Origin: Eubacteriales bacterium mix99
GTDB lineage: Bacteria > Bacillota > Clostridia > Caldicoprobacterales > DTU083
Direction of reading: 5' to 3'
Assembly: GCA_038396605.1 (NCBI GenBank)
Contig: CP121690.1
Location: 1,396,500 to 1,460,499 of the forward strand
Length of the DNA: 64,000 nucleotides
How positions within the stretch are numbered: position 1 is the stretch's first letter; every line of letters begins with the position of its first letter. The notes beneath the pieces were generated by a model, which did not search any database, was not told where the DNA came from, and worked only from the letters and a program-made list of their open reading frames with translations. Of the stretch, positions 44,317 to 53,549 are shown piece by piece. Both the position numbers and the translations under genes were made by a program.

Positions 44317-46605
44317 ATGCAGTATCCGATTCATTTTATCAAAGTCGGCAACGAGTATGCCGATGTAGATCATTTGGTGCCGGCTCCGTATATACGAAAA
44401 AGTTTTTGGATTGATGCGCAGGTAAAAGCGGCCAAATTGCTGATCACCGGCCTTGGCTTTTACCGTATATTCGTGAATGGACGGGAAATCACCAAGGGGA
44501 TTCTGGCTCCGTATATCAGTAATCCGGATGATCTGGTCTATTATGACAGCTATGATGTCACGAAGCAGCTTACGGACGGCGAAAACGTGATCGGGGTGAT
44601 GCTGGGCAATGGTATGCAGAATGCTTTTGGCGGGTATATCTGGGATTTTGATAAGGCCCGCTGGCGGGATGTGCCAATGACAGCTTTTCGGCTGGACTGT
44701 GAGTTCGTATCGGGAAAACGCATGTCTGTGGAAAGCGATGAGTCCTGCAAAGTACATTCCTCTCCGCTGCTCTTCGATGAGCTTCGCTGTGGAGAATACT
44801 ATGACGCCCGTCTTGAGATTCCAGGGTGGTGCACGCCTGGGTTCGATGACAGCGGCTGGGCGAATGCACTGAGAGCTGTTCCGCCCCGGGGCGAGCTGAG
44901 GATTTGCGAGGCGGAGCCGATCGTGAAATCCGCAGAGATTACAGCGGTTTCCATTGTTCCGTATCAGAACGGTTACCTCTATGATTTTGGTGTCAACTCA
45001 GCCGGTGTCTGCCGTCTGCGTATTGAAGGCGAAGCCGGTCAGGAAATCGTAATGCACCATTGTGAGTGGTATCACGATGGGATTCTGGAGCAGAAGAATA
45101 TCAACTTTGAGGATCGTGGCGATCCTCGCGCCAAGCTGGTGCAGGTTGGCCGCTATACCTGCCGGGGTGGTTCGCCCGAAAGTTATAGCCCGGCCTTTGC
45201 CTATTACGGCTTTCGCTATGTGTATGTGGAGGGAATCACCCCGTCACAGGCTACACCGGCGCTTTTGACCTATGAAGTGATGCATTCCGATCTGGAGGAA
45301 AGGGGAGGCTTTCGCTGCTCTGATAAAACTGCCAACAAACTGCAGGAGCTTACACGACGTTCAACCCTTGCCAATTTTTATTATTTTCCAACAGACTGTC
45401 CGCACCGTGAGAAAAATGGCTGGACTGGTGATGCAGCCATGTCCGCCGAGCATACGCTTTTGAATCTGTCTGCTGAAAAATCGTACCGGGAATGGCTTCG
45501 GAATATAACAGCGGCACAGAATAAGCAGGGTGCTCTGCCGGGTATTGTTCCCACCGGTGGCTGGGGTTTTACGTGGGGGAATGGCCCTGCGTGGGACTGC
45601 GTCCTAATATATCTGCCGTACTATATCTATAAGCTGCGGGGCGATCGGGAAGTCGTCCGGGAAAACGAGGCGGCAATCTTCCGGTATCTGCACTACATGA
45701 ATACCCGGCGGGATGAGCGCGGACTTGTAGCCATCGGTCTGGGGGATTGGTGCCAGCCCGGCCATGCTCCGGATAAACCAAAATCACCGCTCGTGGTAAC
45801 GGACACCGCTATTTGTCTGGATATCGCTGCAAAATCCGCCGAGCTTTTTGACGCATTGGGCATGAGGGAGGAAAAGCGCTATGCGCGGGATTTATGGGAA
45901 GGCCTTCGCGCTTCCTTTCGGCGTTATCTGATCGATTTTCCGACAATGACGGTAAGCGGCGCCTGCCAGACTTCACAGGCTGCGGCTATTTATTTTGATA
46001 TATTTGATTCGGCGGAAAAACAGGCTGCTTTTGAACGGTTAAAGGAATTTATCGCACAGGAGAACGGACATCTTGACGCCGGCATGATCGGCCTTCGAAT
46101 CCTTTTCCATGTTCTGTCCGATTTTGGTGAGGCTGATCTCGCCTATCAAATGATTACCCGACCGGACTTTCCTTCTTATGGAAACTGGGTAGCATCGGGT
46201 GCGACCTCCCTGCGGGAAATGTTCCAGCAGGAAGGAGAAAATGCGGGATCCTTGAATCATCATTTCTTCGGTGATATCAGCAGCTGGTTTATTCAGGGTG
46301 TGGCTGGCATTGTGCCGAATCCCTACGGAGAAGGTTGTGATACGCTGGCCATCCGGCCCAATTTTATAACCGGTTTGTCCTATGCAGAGGCCTATCATCA
46401 GGCGCCGGCTGGTCGGATAGAGGTAAAGTGGGAGCGTGAGAAAGAGGAGGTCCTGCTTACCGTAACTGCGCCCGCCACCATAACAGGTGTCATCCGCATG
46501 CCAAAGGGATGGACGCTAGCATCGGGTTTGTCCGAAATGCCTCTTTCCAGCGGTCGGTATCGGTGCAAAACAGCCTCTGCCTGTGAGTATTCTGCCGGCC
46601 AGTAA
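44317..46605 (+). CDS. alpha-L-rhamnosidase (GH78)
   Basis: This 762-aa protein has the GH78 order: N-terminal beta-sandwich domains (LLITGLGFYRIFVNGREITK, NVIGVMLGNGMQN), a middle domain (SAEITAVSIVPYQNGYLYDF) and the (alpha/alpha)6 catalytic domain. The catalytic-region motif is DCPHREKNGWTGDAAMSAEH, and a C-terminal domain follows. No signal peptide is present, so it acts on imported oligosaccharides inside the cell. AGGAGG lies 7 nt before the ATG. It closes the importer operon; a perfect terminator follows. Confidence 0.93.
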   Translation: MQYPIHFIKVGNEYADVDHLVPAPYIRKSFWIDAQVKAAKLLITGLGFYRIFVNGREITKGILAPYISNPDDLVYYDSYDVTKQLTDGENVIGVMLGNGMQNAFGGYIWDFDKARWRDVPMTAFRLDCEFVSGKRMSVESDESCKVHSSPLLFDELRCGEYYDARLEIPGWCTPGFDDSGWANALRAVPPRGELRICEAEPIVKSAEITAVSIVPYQNGYLYDFGVNSAGVCRLRIEGEAGQEIVMHHCEWYHDGILEQKNINFEDRGDPRAKLVQVGRYTCRGGSPESYSPAFAYYGFRYVYVEGITPSQATPALLTYEVMHSDLEERGGFRCSDKTANKLQELTRRSTLANFYYFPTDCPHREKNGWTGDAAMSAEHTLLNLSAEKSYREWLRNITAAQNKQGALPGIVPTGGWGFTWGNGPAWDCVLIYLPYYIYKLRGDREVVRENEAAIFRYLHYMNTRRDERGLVAIGLGDWCQPGHAPDKPKSPLVVTDTAICLDIAAKSAELFDALGMREEKRYARDLWEGLRASFRRYLIDFPTMTVSGACQTSQAAAIYFDIFDSAEKQAAFERLKEFIAQENGHLDAGMIGLRILFHVLSDFGEADLAYQMITRPDFPSYGNWVASGATSLREMFQQEGENAGSLNHHFFGDISSWFIQGVAGIVPNPYGEGCDTLAIRPNFITGLSYAEAYHQAPAGRIEVKWEREKEEVLLTVTAPATITGVIRMPKGWTLASGLSEMPLSSGRYRCKTASACEYSAGQ

Positions 46606-46618
46606 TAGAGGAATAATG

Positions 46619-46648
46619 AAAATGCCGGGGACTACTCCCCGGCATTTT
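46619..46648 (+). terminator. Rho-independent terminator after rhamnosidase gene
   Basis: AAATGCCGGGGA pairs with TCCCCGGCATTT, 12 bp, around CTAC, followed by T residues. Confidence 0.9.
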
Positions 46649-46737
46649 ACATGGAACTCCAGCGTAATTCATGTCAAGTAGAATAGAGGAGTTCTTTTAT
46701 ACCACGGGGGGACAGTATAAAAGGAAGAAAGTGTGGA

Positions 46738-48531
46738 TTGGATGTGACAAAATTGTTCCGCGGACGGAAATTGAAGAGTTCAATTCTTATGAAGCTGCTG
46801 TTGATTTATGTAGGTGTACTCCTGCCGGTTTTCACTTTGTTTATCACCTTATATCAATACTCGTTTCATTACTTGAAAGATCAGACAGCTGCGCTTTTGT
46901 CATCTCAATCAGAATTCTTTTTGGACGGGTGGGATACGGAAACAGAAAACATACAGAAAATTATGTATCTGTATACCATTGATGACGATATCGAAGCTCT
47001 TTCCCAGATTCCGTATGGTATTTCCTCCTATGAAAAGGCACGTCGGATTAACGGTATATCCAAACGATTGGCTCATATTATGTATTGTAACTCCTATATT
47101 ACCAATGTGTCTGTTTATATTCCCGCCGTCAATCAAAAAATTTCAGCTATTGGCACTACGGAGCCAATAGACTATCCCTGTTATTCCTATATTCATCGCC
47201 GTGCCAGGGAAGCTCACAGTCCTTATATATGTAATTACCCTGGCTTGGATTCCGATTCCATTTTAAGCATAATGATGTATCCGCCGATGTCGGATGGGGC
47301 TACCACACCCGACAGTTTTCTTCTTGCAGCTACTCTTTCCAGGAAAAGAATTCAGGCAGACCTGCAATCGTTGAGTGTCACACCAGGGTCTTTTACGGTG
47401 CTGTTTGATAACAACAGGCAGTTCTGTATTTCTTCCAATCCGGATATGAAGTTGCCGAAGGAACTCCTGGTTTCCGGATCAGCGGAAACCAATCAGTTTA
47501 CGCCAGTTCGGATGGGAAGCAAAGACTATCAGTATTATATTACCGGCTCTGCCAGCGGTTATTTCTTCATGGCTACCTTTGTACCGGAAAATGAGATCTA
47601 TCCATATAGCCGTATGTTCACGATACTGGGCATTGTATCTGGCTTTATGGGTTTATTCTGTCTTGTGTTCATTTTCGTTCAGGTACGTTCTCTGATCGAT
47701 AAACCGATTCAAACGCTGTGCAAGGTCTTTGCCAAAGTCGAAAACCCAAAACTGGAGCCTTACAATGGTTACACCAGAAAAGACGAATTTCAAACTCTGT
47801 TCAGCAGCTACAATGCGATGGCCAGGCGAATCAATGGTCTTGTGGAGGAGGTCTATATCCAGAAGATACTCAAGCAGGAGTCCGAGTTCAAACAGCTGCA
47901 GTCGCAGATCAATCCCCATTTTCTGTACAACAGCTTCTTTACTCTGTCATTGTTGGCAAGAAAAGGGGATCTCCAAAATACGGCGAAGTTCTCCCATTAC
48001 CTGGGAGAATATTTTCGCTATATCACACGTGACGCAAAGGAAGAGGTTTCGCTTGAAACGGAGATTCACCATGCGAAGCAATACGCAGAAATTCAGAAGA
48101 TCCGGTTCGGGAACCGAATTGCCATCACGTTTATGTCCGTTCCTCAGGAGTGTACTGCTTGGCAGGTTCCCAAGTTGATTTTGCAGCCACTGTTGGAAAA
48201 TTCTTTTGCGCACGGACTTGAAAATAAGATCAGTGGCGGTATACTGATGGTATCTTATCAGTCGACAAGGGATGGATTATGGATTCATATAGAAGATAAT
48301 GGAGAAAACCCGACTTCGTCCGAATTGGAAGACTTGCGTGAAAAGCTCAATAAGTTGTCCCCTGTCACAGAGATAACGGCGCTTCTTAATATCAATCGCC
48401 GCTTGCAGCTGTATTACGGGGAATGTGATTGCCTGCGTATTGACCGGAGCAGGTTTGGCGGCTGGAAGGTTTCTGTTAAAATTTTACCGGCAAGGAGGAA
48501 TCGACATGTGCCGGATCCTGGTTGTAGATGA
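46738..48531 (+). CDS. sensor histidine kinase (YesM-like)
   Basis: This 597-aa kinase starts at TTG 46738, with AAGGAAG 10 nt upstream. Helix 1 lies near residues 15-38 (LLLIYVGVLLPVFTLFITLY), then an extracellular sensor domain, helix 2 near 293-315, and a HAMP region. The His phosphorylation block is LQSQINPHFLYNSFFTLSLL. The ATPase N-box is LLENSFAHGLENK, with IHIEDNGENP as G1-like. It overlaps the response-regulator gene by 26 nt. Its position after the rhamnosidase operon suggests it senses the same sugar. Confidence 0.93.
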   Translation: MDVTKLFRGRKLKSSILMKLLLIYVGVLLPVFTLFITLYQYSFHYLKDQTAALLSSQSEFFLDGWDTETENIQKIMYLYTIDDDIEALSQIPYGISSYEKARRINGISKRLAHIMYCNSYITNVSVYIPAVNQKISAIGTTEPIDYPCYSYIHRRAREAHSPYICNYPGLDSDSILSIMMYPPMSDGATTPDSFLLAATLSRKRIQADLQSLSVTPGSFTVLFDNNRQFCISSNPDMKLPKELLVSGSAETNQFTPVRMGSKDYQYYITGSASGYFFMATFVPENEIYPYSRMFTILGIVSGFMGLFCLVFIFVQVRSLIDKPIQTLCKVFAKVENPKLEPYNGYTRKDEFQTLFSSYNAMARRINGLVEEVYIQKILKQESEFKQLQSQINPHFLYNSFFTLSLLARKGDLQNTAKFSHYLGEYFRYITRDAKEEVSLETEIHHAKQYAEIQKIRFGNRIAITFMSVPQECTAWQVPKLILQPLLENSFAHGLENKISGGILMVSYQSTRDGLWIHIEDNGENPTSSELEDLREKLNKLSPVTEITALLNINRRLQLYYGECDCLRIDRSRFGGWKVSVKILPARRNRHVPDPGCR

Positions 48532-50122
48532 TGAACAGCTTATCGCAGACAGCATTGCCGAGATTTTGCAGGAGGAAATAAAAGGGGAAATAGAGGTTGC
48601 CTGTCGGTATACCGCAGTGGATGCTTTGCTTTTTCTCGGACATGTCAAAACCGACATTGTTATCACGGATGTGAAAATGCCGGGAATGGATGGAACACAG
48701 CTCCTGGATGAAATTGTAAAAAGATGGTCGGAATGCTATATCGTTTTTTTGACCGGGTATAAAGATTTTGAGCCGATTTATAAAGCCAGTCGCTATAAAA
48801 GGGTTCGATATTTGCTGAAATCGGAAGGGCCTGACGCTGTTGTTTCTGTTGTCAGACAGCTGATAGAAGAAATAGCTGATCCAGATGCTGATTTGAATCA
48901 GCGGCTGGATGAACAGGAGATTGCCGGAGCTAAATGGCTGCGTTCGCTTTTAGCCGGCTATGAGGAGAGCTGTTGCGAAAAGTATGCATGGTACAGACAT
49001 GTTGATCCAGAAAAAAGCTTTCTGCTGGTTTTTAGCACGATTCCGGAGTCCTGCGAAAAGTGTGTCAATCCAGTTCTGGAATTTTATCAGCTGAAAGACC
49101 TTGCGGTACGGCATTTAAGTCGCTTCTGTCAATTTATGCAAATTTATTATGCGTTTGGAACCGAAATATGGATGCTGCAGAGTCATGATCTCCGTGCGCT
49201 TTTGAAGGATATCAGGAAGCCGCTGGCAGAGCTCCAGAATAAAGCGGCTGAAATGAAGATTCAGCGTAATTTTTTGCTCATCCGCCAACCCTTGTCGCGT
49301 AAGACATGTAGAGGGGAGATGACTTTGTTCTCCACATTGATCGTGCGTGCCGCAAAAAGTAGTGATGCAGTTTCAATTGAGAATATATGGGAAAAAGAAG
49401 ACCTGGAGCTGCGACCACTTCAGAATGCGTTTAAGAAATATCTTGAACTTATCAGTATTGCACTGGACATCAAAAACCGTTCTTTATTTAATTATGCATG
49501 GGAGCAGGTTTCGGATGCCATATACAAAATCGATGGACTCAGTAAAGAATCGACTGATGCTTGCCTTTCCGATCTTGATATGTTGATCCAAAATATGGAA
49601 ATAAAGAGAGGATATAAAAGCAGAGAGCCGATAAAGTATGAGAACTTTTCTTCTGTCATATATGAAGATACGGAGGACTGTATGGCGGTTGTTCAAAAAC
49701 TGCAGAAGAGGTTTCATTCTGTTTTGGACAGGCAGGAGGAAGAAGACAACCATGCTTTAGGAGGCCGTCTTGGGAAAATCGATCGTTACATAGAGAAAAA
49801 CATGCAGGGGGATTGCTCTTTAAGTACCGTAGCGGGAATTGTGCATTTCAATCCTTCTTATTTTTCAAGGATTTTCAAGAATGAGATGCATCAGAGCTTT
49901 TCAGAATATGTGAATGAAAAAAGACTGGCAGCGGCCAGGTATCTTTTGTTAAATTCGGATATGAAAATACAACAGATTTGTAAAAAAACGAGTGGATATT
50001 CTACGGCGAATTTCAGCCGGCATTTTAAATATGCTACTGGAATGACACCGCAGGAATACAGACGATCTTATTCCGACGGGGTGGATGCTTCCGGATTAAG
50101 CTCCACTGGGATGATTCACTGA
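48506..50122 (+). CDS. response regulator with AraC output (YesN-like)
   Basis: This 538-aa regulator has an N-terminal receiver (ILVVDDEQLIADSIAEIL, phospho-acceptor Asp55 in VITDVKMPGMDG, and YLLKSEG with the conserved Lys), a long middle region and a C-terminal AraC double helix-turn-helix (STVAGIVHFNPSYFSRIFKN, QQICKKTSGYSTANFSRHFK). The start is ATG 48506, with AAGGAGG inside the kinase end; the reading frame extends back to 48425 but without a site. It probably activates the rhamnoside importer operon. Confidence 0.93.
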   Translation: MCRILVVDDEQLIADSIAEILQEEIKGEIEVACRYTAVDALLFLGHVKTDIVITDVKMPGMDGTQLLDEIVKRWSECYIVFLTGYKDFEPIYKASRYKRVRYLLKSEGPDAVVSVVRQLIEEIADPDADLNQRLDEQEIAGAKWLRSLLAGYEESCCEKYAWYRHVDPEKSFLLVFSTIPESCEKCVNPVLEFYQLKDLAVRHLSRFCQFMQIYYAFGTEIWMLQSHDLRALLKDIRKPLAELQNKAAEMKIQRNFLLIRQPLSRKTCRGEMTLFSTLIVRAAKSSDAVSIENIWEKEDLELRPLQNAFKKYLELISIALDIKNRSLFNYAWEQVSDAIYKIDGLSKESTDACLSDLDMLIQNMEIKRGYKSREPIKYENFSSVIYEDTEDCMAVVQKLQKRFHSVLDRQEEEDNHALGGRLGKIDRYIEKNMQGDCSLSTVAGIVHFNPSYFSRIFKNEMHQSFSEYVNEKRLAAARYLLLNSDMKIQQICKKTSGYSTANFSRHFKYATGMTPQEYRRSYSDGVDASGLSSTGMIH

Positions 50123-50164
50123 CCTATCCGAATCTGGTGGCAGTTTGTTATAAATTCTATCAAT

Positions 50165-50221
50165 ATGATTGAGGCGTCGAAAGACGCTTAAAATATAGTT
50201 GAACCTTGAAAATTTAACACA
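50165..50221 (+). repeat. left copy of direct repeat flanking the transposase remnant
   Basis: It holds ATGATTGAGGCGTCGAAAG and, 19 nt later, ACCTTGAAAATTTAACACA. Related sequence in the same orientation lies at 51757-51829. Confidence 0.55.
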
Positions 50222-50308
50222 CTTATTTCCCATATGGATATATTTAGAAGTGAAGCTTGTTATATATACCCATCTTGAGCTTATTGGCAGAGGATTCCTG
50301 CATACTTC

Positions 50309-51682
50309 TCAGGCCATTCCAGGATTTTGGGCATACGGATTCCCGCTCTGTAGATATGTACAAAGCTTTTTGAAATTCAATGATGCTATCTTGAAACCGA
50401 ACAGATGCTTGGTTGGAATTTTCCTCCTGACCGGCATATGGTCAACCCTGTATTTTTGCCTCAGGATGGAAGGGATTGATTCCACTCCGTTTCGTATGGC
50501 CGATAGTATTCTGAAACTTTCTGTATCACGATGACGCTGCTGTTTTGCCCTCTCTCCGGATCTTATAGAAACCGTGATTCTTGCTGTCTGCTTGAAAATC
50601 TTTGGCTGGCATTTATCACGGTAAGCACAGTTCTCACAAGTGCTTCTTGGAAAGGAAACATTGCACTGTTCAGTCTGTCTTACATAGTTGCAGGACTTGG
50701 GCTTCTCTCCATTTGCGCATCGCAGAACGCGATCTCCTCTTTCATTGAATTCAAAGTCAGCGTAGATATCCTTTGTTTTCCGACCGGTAAGCCCAGTGGT
50801 TACAAGCTCTATATTCTTCTTATCTGCAGCTTTCATATGATCCGTCCCGCTGTAGCCGTCGTCTGCCACCAGTACTTCTCTTTCGGGCAGTGTTTCCGTT
50901 TTTGAAAGAGACTCATCCAGAAACTGACCGTCGCTGTGATTGTTTTGATCATACTGATAGTCGGGGATTAGCGAGCCACTTTCCCCAACGGATTCCGTTA
51001 CATTGGCAACGTACCCTCTGTGCTGCTTCCCGTTTTTATTACGGAAGGTTGCATCCGGATCGGCCGGATTCTGCAGTATGGATGAATTCATGGATGAGTC
51101 AGACTTTTCTTTCAGGTGATAATCTCCTTGCTCGTTTAACACCCGCAGCAGAAGATGGTATTCGCTGGCATCATCATATTTTCCTGAGCACAATGGTAAA
51201 AGTTCTTTGGCGTCCTTCAATACCTGGTCAATGCGGTCTGATGTCTTTTCACTCCGGTTATGATAGATTACAGTGTTCCGGTTATCCTTGCTGCAGTAGT
51301 GCTTCAGGTTTTCCGGAAGTATTTCCGAATTGTCCCGAGCAAGAAGGTTGACCATATTGGAGACACATGTGTAAAGCAGCTCCAATCGGCTCATCTTTTT
51401 AATATTGGATGCCACCATCAAGGAGTCCATCCGTTTCAAATGGGAGTTGACCTCCATAATCTCTGCGATTTCCCTGGACAGGGAGATGACACAGTCATGA
51501 ATCAGGTCAATGCCCGTCTCCTCTTCATAGGCGGTGCAGCGGGCCCGAAACCTTCCAAGACTTCGGTCACTTAATGGCTGTTCCGCAAAGCTGGTGGTAT
51601 GAAGGGCTACCTGATAGCGAACATCGAACATCAGGGACTCCTGCATATCATCATCTGACTGCCCAAGAAACGGAACTGTCAC
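50309..51682 (-). mobile_element. IS1182-family transposase, N-terminally broken
   Basis: This is a DDE transposase of 457 aa from GTG 51682. It shows LMFDVRYQVALHTTSFAEQP, LSDRSLGRFRARCTAYEEET, HLKRMDSLMVASNIKKMSRL, VADDGYSGTDHMKAAD, a Cys-rich CENCAYRDKCQPK and a C-terminal RKIPTKHLFGFKI. The usual N-terminus is missing from this frame: immediately upstream another frame reads VKSILDMGDNGFFL before a TGA. A 2-bp TG insertion at about 51682 explains the break (GFFL then TVPFLG). The enzyme is probably inactive. Clear terminal inverted repeats were not found. Confidence 0.85.
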
Positions 51683-51756
51683 AGGAAAAAACCGTTATCA
51701 CCCATATCAAGGATGGATTTGACTTTCTGGGCTAAAACATACGGAAATATAATGAC

Positions 51757-51829
51757 ATGATTCAGGCGTCAAAAGGTCAAATATCAAAAAGGCTAATTGA
51801 TTAATTTTGTACCTTGAAAATTCAACACA
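51757..51829 (+). repeat. right copy of direct repeat flanking the transposase remnant
   Basis: It holds ATGATTCAGGCGTCAAAAG and, 35 nt later, ACCTTGAAAATTCAACACA, matching the copy near 50165-50221 with few changes. Confidence 0.55.
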
Positions 51830-51905
51830 ATATCCCCAAAAGTGCCTTGAAATCTGATAGAATGAAGGTATCAGATTATGGAGGCATGCAGCGTGTTTGT
51901 AGCAA

Positions 51906-52046
51906 ATGATAGGCAGCAAATGGCAATGGGTGATTCCACCTCAAACCGTTTGCACTGCCTTAAATGCTGTCTTTGATCTCAGACTGGACAGAAAATACTA
52001 TCAGCCTAAAGAGCTGAACAAAAAAATTAAAAAAATTTTAGGATAG
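51906..52046 (+). pseudogene. unidentified short coding fragment
   Basis: A 46-codon frame ends with DRKYYQPKELNKKIKKILG and TAG and looks like a protein C-terminus. I do not recognise it. It lies between mobile-element debris and the hairpin at 52080, so it is probably a remnant. Confidence 0.35.
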
Positions 52047-52079
52047 AAATTCAATACAACATTCCATCACACTGTAACA

Positions 52080-52127
52080 GAGGTTAGAAGCCGCACAGTC
52101 ATGCGGTTTCTAACCTCTCTATCTTTT
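52080..52127. terminator. strong hairpin in insertion region
   Basis: GAGGTTAGAAGCCGCA pairs with TGCGGTTTCTAACCTC (16 positions, one wobble), then TCTATCTTTTT. It sits between two gene remnants and terminates best in the plus direction. Confidence 0.75.
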
Positions 52128-52290
52128 TACAACTGTCGAAGACGGGATATTATCATCCCAAATCCCCTTAGTAAAGGCTTTTGAGACAAGTTTTCGTATG
52201 CGTTTACCCTGGCCTTCAGCTATCGCTCCTAGAGTAAGTCCATGCTAAAGCTGAACCGATATCTTAAAAAGGGAGAGACTCATCCTTGCA
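52119..52290 (-). pseudogene. C-terminal remnant of an unidentified gene
   Basis: On the minus strand, 42 uninterrupted codons run from a TAG (52245-52247) to a natural-looking end: HGLTLGAIAEGQGKRIRKLV, then SKAFTKGIWDDNIPSSTVVK, R, TAG at 52119-52121. Before the TAG the frame reads SLFKISVQL, so the TAG may replace a Trp codon. Composition and helical pattern look protein-like. I do not recognise the family. Upstream of about 52290 coding potential fades. Confidence 0.5.
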
Positions 52291-52734
52291 GCAGGTAATC
52301 GATGGAACAGATCGATGATGGATTTAGTTAACCCTTGAAGCTATCGAAGGATTCGTCATGTGCAGCTGTATTGCAATGGGTACTGTACAAATACAATTTT
52401 AGCCTTGCTTTTTTCCAGTCGGTTTCCCAATCTGTTTTACCTTATCTTCAAACTCCGTCCAGGACCATTGTGTCAGAGGCTACCGTGGTCGCTTATTTGT
52501 GTAAGCCTATTTTTCTCCTGTTTGCCCAAAACCCGTATAACCCCATAACGAAAATAATACGATCCAAGCAGAAAACAGCTGATTTTGACGCTGATTTATA
52601 GGCTTCTTAAGCATTAGAGCTTTTCACTGTCCAGTATATAAATTAGGCGATATTTCAAAACAAAAACCATATATACAATAGGTGCAATAAATAACTTAAA
52701 TGATAAACTAAGTATCGAAGGGAGATGTGATGGA
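52291..52734. other. no gene seen
   Basis: This is low-complexity, degraded sequence. A reading frame at 52335-52601 lacks a ribosome binding site and protein-like composition. The final 100 bp before the SDR gene are AT-rich and may hold its promoter. Confidence 0.5.
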
Positions 52735-53538
52735 ATGAGCAATTCAACAGCAATAATCACAGGTGGGAACCGAGGCGTTGGAAAAGGTGTAGCATTAGTA
52801 TTTGCGGAAAAAGGTTATGATATCTTTTTGGCGCATAACGGTGAGGAGGAAAAGGCGCGTTCTGTTGCAGACACAATAAAAGAAAAGTACGGAGTTCGCT
52901 GCGTTACGTTTGATTGTGATCTGAGTCAGGTTTCAGGGGTGCAACGGTTAGTAAAAACGGCTGTTGAAACCTATGGGAAAATTAATGTATTGATGAGTAA
53001 TGCCGGAGTCGGTTACGAGCGTTACATACGATATGCAAAGGTTGAAGAAATTGATCATGTTTATCGGGTCAATTACCGTGCTGGTATTTTACTGGCGAAA
53101 TTAGTCGGGCAGCACATGATAGAAAATAACATTAGTGGGAATATTGTGTTTACTGCTTCTGTAAAATCAATTGATCCAACTCCGATTGATTGTATTTATG
53201 GAGGATTAAAAGCAGGTTTGAAACGTTCTGCACAGTCCTTGGCTCGCGAATTCGCATCGTTTGGAATTCGTGTCAACACTGTGTCTCCTGGTTGTATTGC
53301 AGTGAACCCAAAGGGATATGAGGATCGTACTTATTCATCCGAAGGGATTCCTGTAGGAAGAACTGGAAAAGGTGAGGATATTGGTTATGCAGCAGCTTTT
53401 CTATGTTCTAGAGAAGCAACGTTTATCACCGGAACAGATCTCCTGGTAGATGGCGGACAGGCATGTGGTTCAGTCTCAGGTGATCCGGGAGAGGATTACG
53501 ATGGAATTCATGGACGGGGCACCAAAATTATCAATTAG
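52735..53538 (+). CDS. SDR-family oxidoreductase
   Basis: This 267-aa short-chain dehydrogenase shows the NAD(P) motif TGGNRGVGKGVALVFAEKGY, NVLMSNAGVG, the catalytic Ser in VFTASVKS, YGGLK (YxxxK) and the ending LLVDGGQACG. It oxidises or reduces a sugar or alcohol. AAGGGAG precedes the ATG. The neighbouring lactonase, importer and aldo/keto reductase suggest a sugar dehydrogenase making a lactone. Confidence 0.9.
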   Translation: MSNSTAIITGGNRGVGKGVALVFAEKGYDIFLAHNGEEEKARSVADTIKEKYGVRCVTFDCDLSQVSGVQRLVKTAVETYGKINVLMSNAGVGYERYIRYAKVEEIDHVYRVNYRAGILLAKLVGQHMIENNISGNIVFTASVKSIDPTPIDCIYGGLKAGLKRSAQSLAREFASFGIRVNTVSPGCIAVNPKGYEDRTYSSEGIPVGRTGKGEDIGYAAAFLCSREATFITGTDLLVDGGQACGSVSGDPGEDYDGIHGRGTKIIN

Positions 53539-53549
53539 GGGAAATGAGC

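Noticed and set aside
52335-52601. 88-codon reading frame
   Set aside because: No Shine-Dalgarno and no protein-like composition; it lies in degraded sequence.
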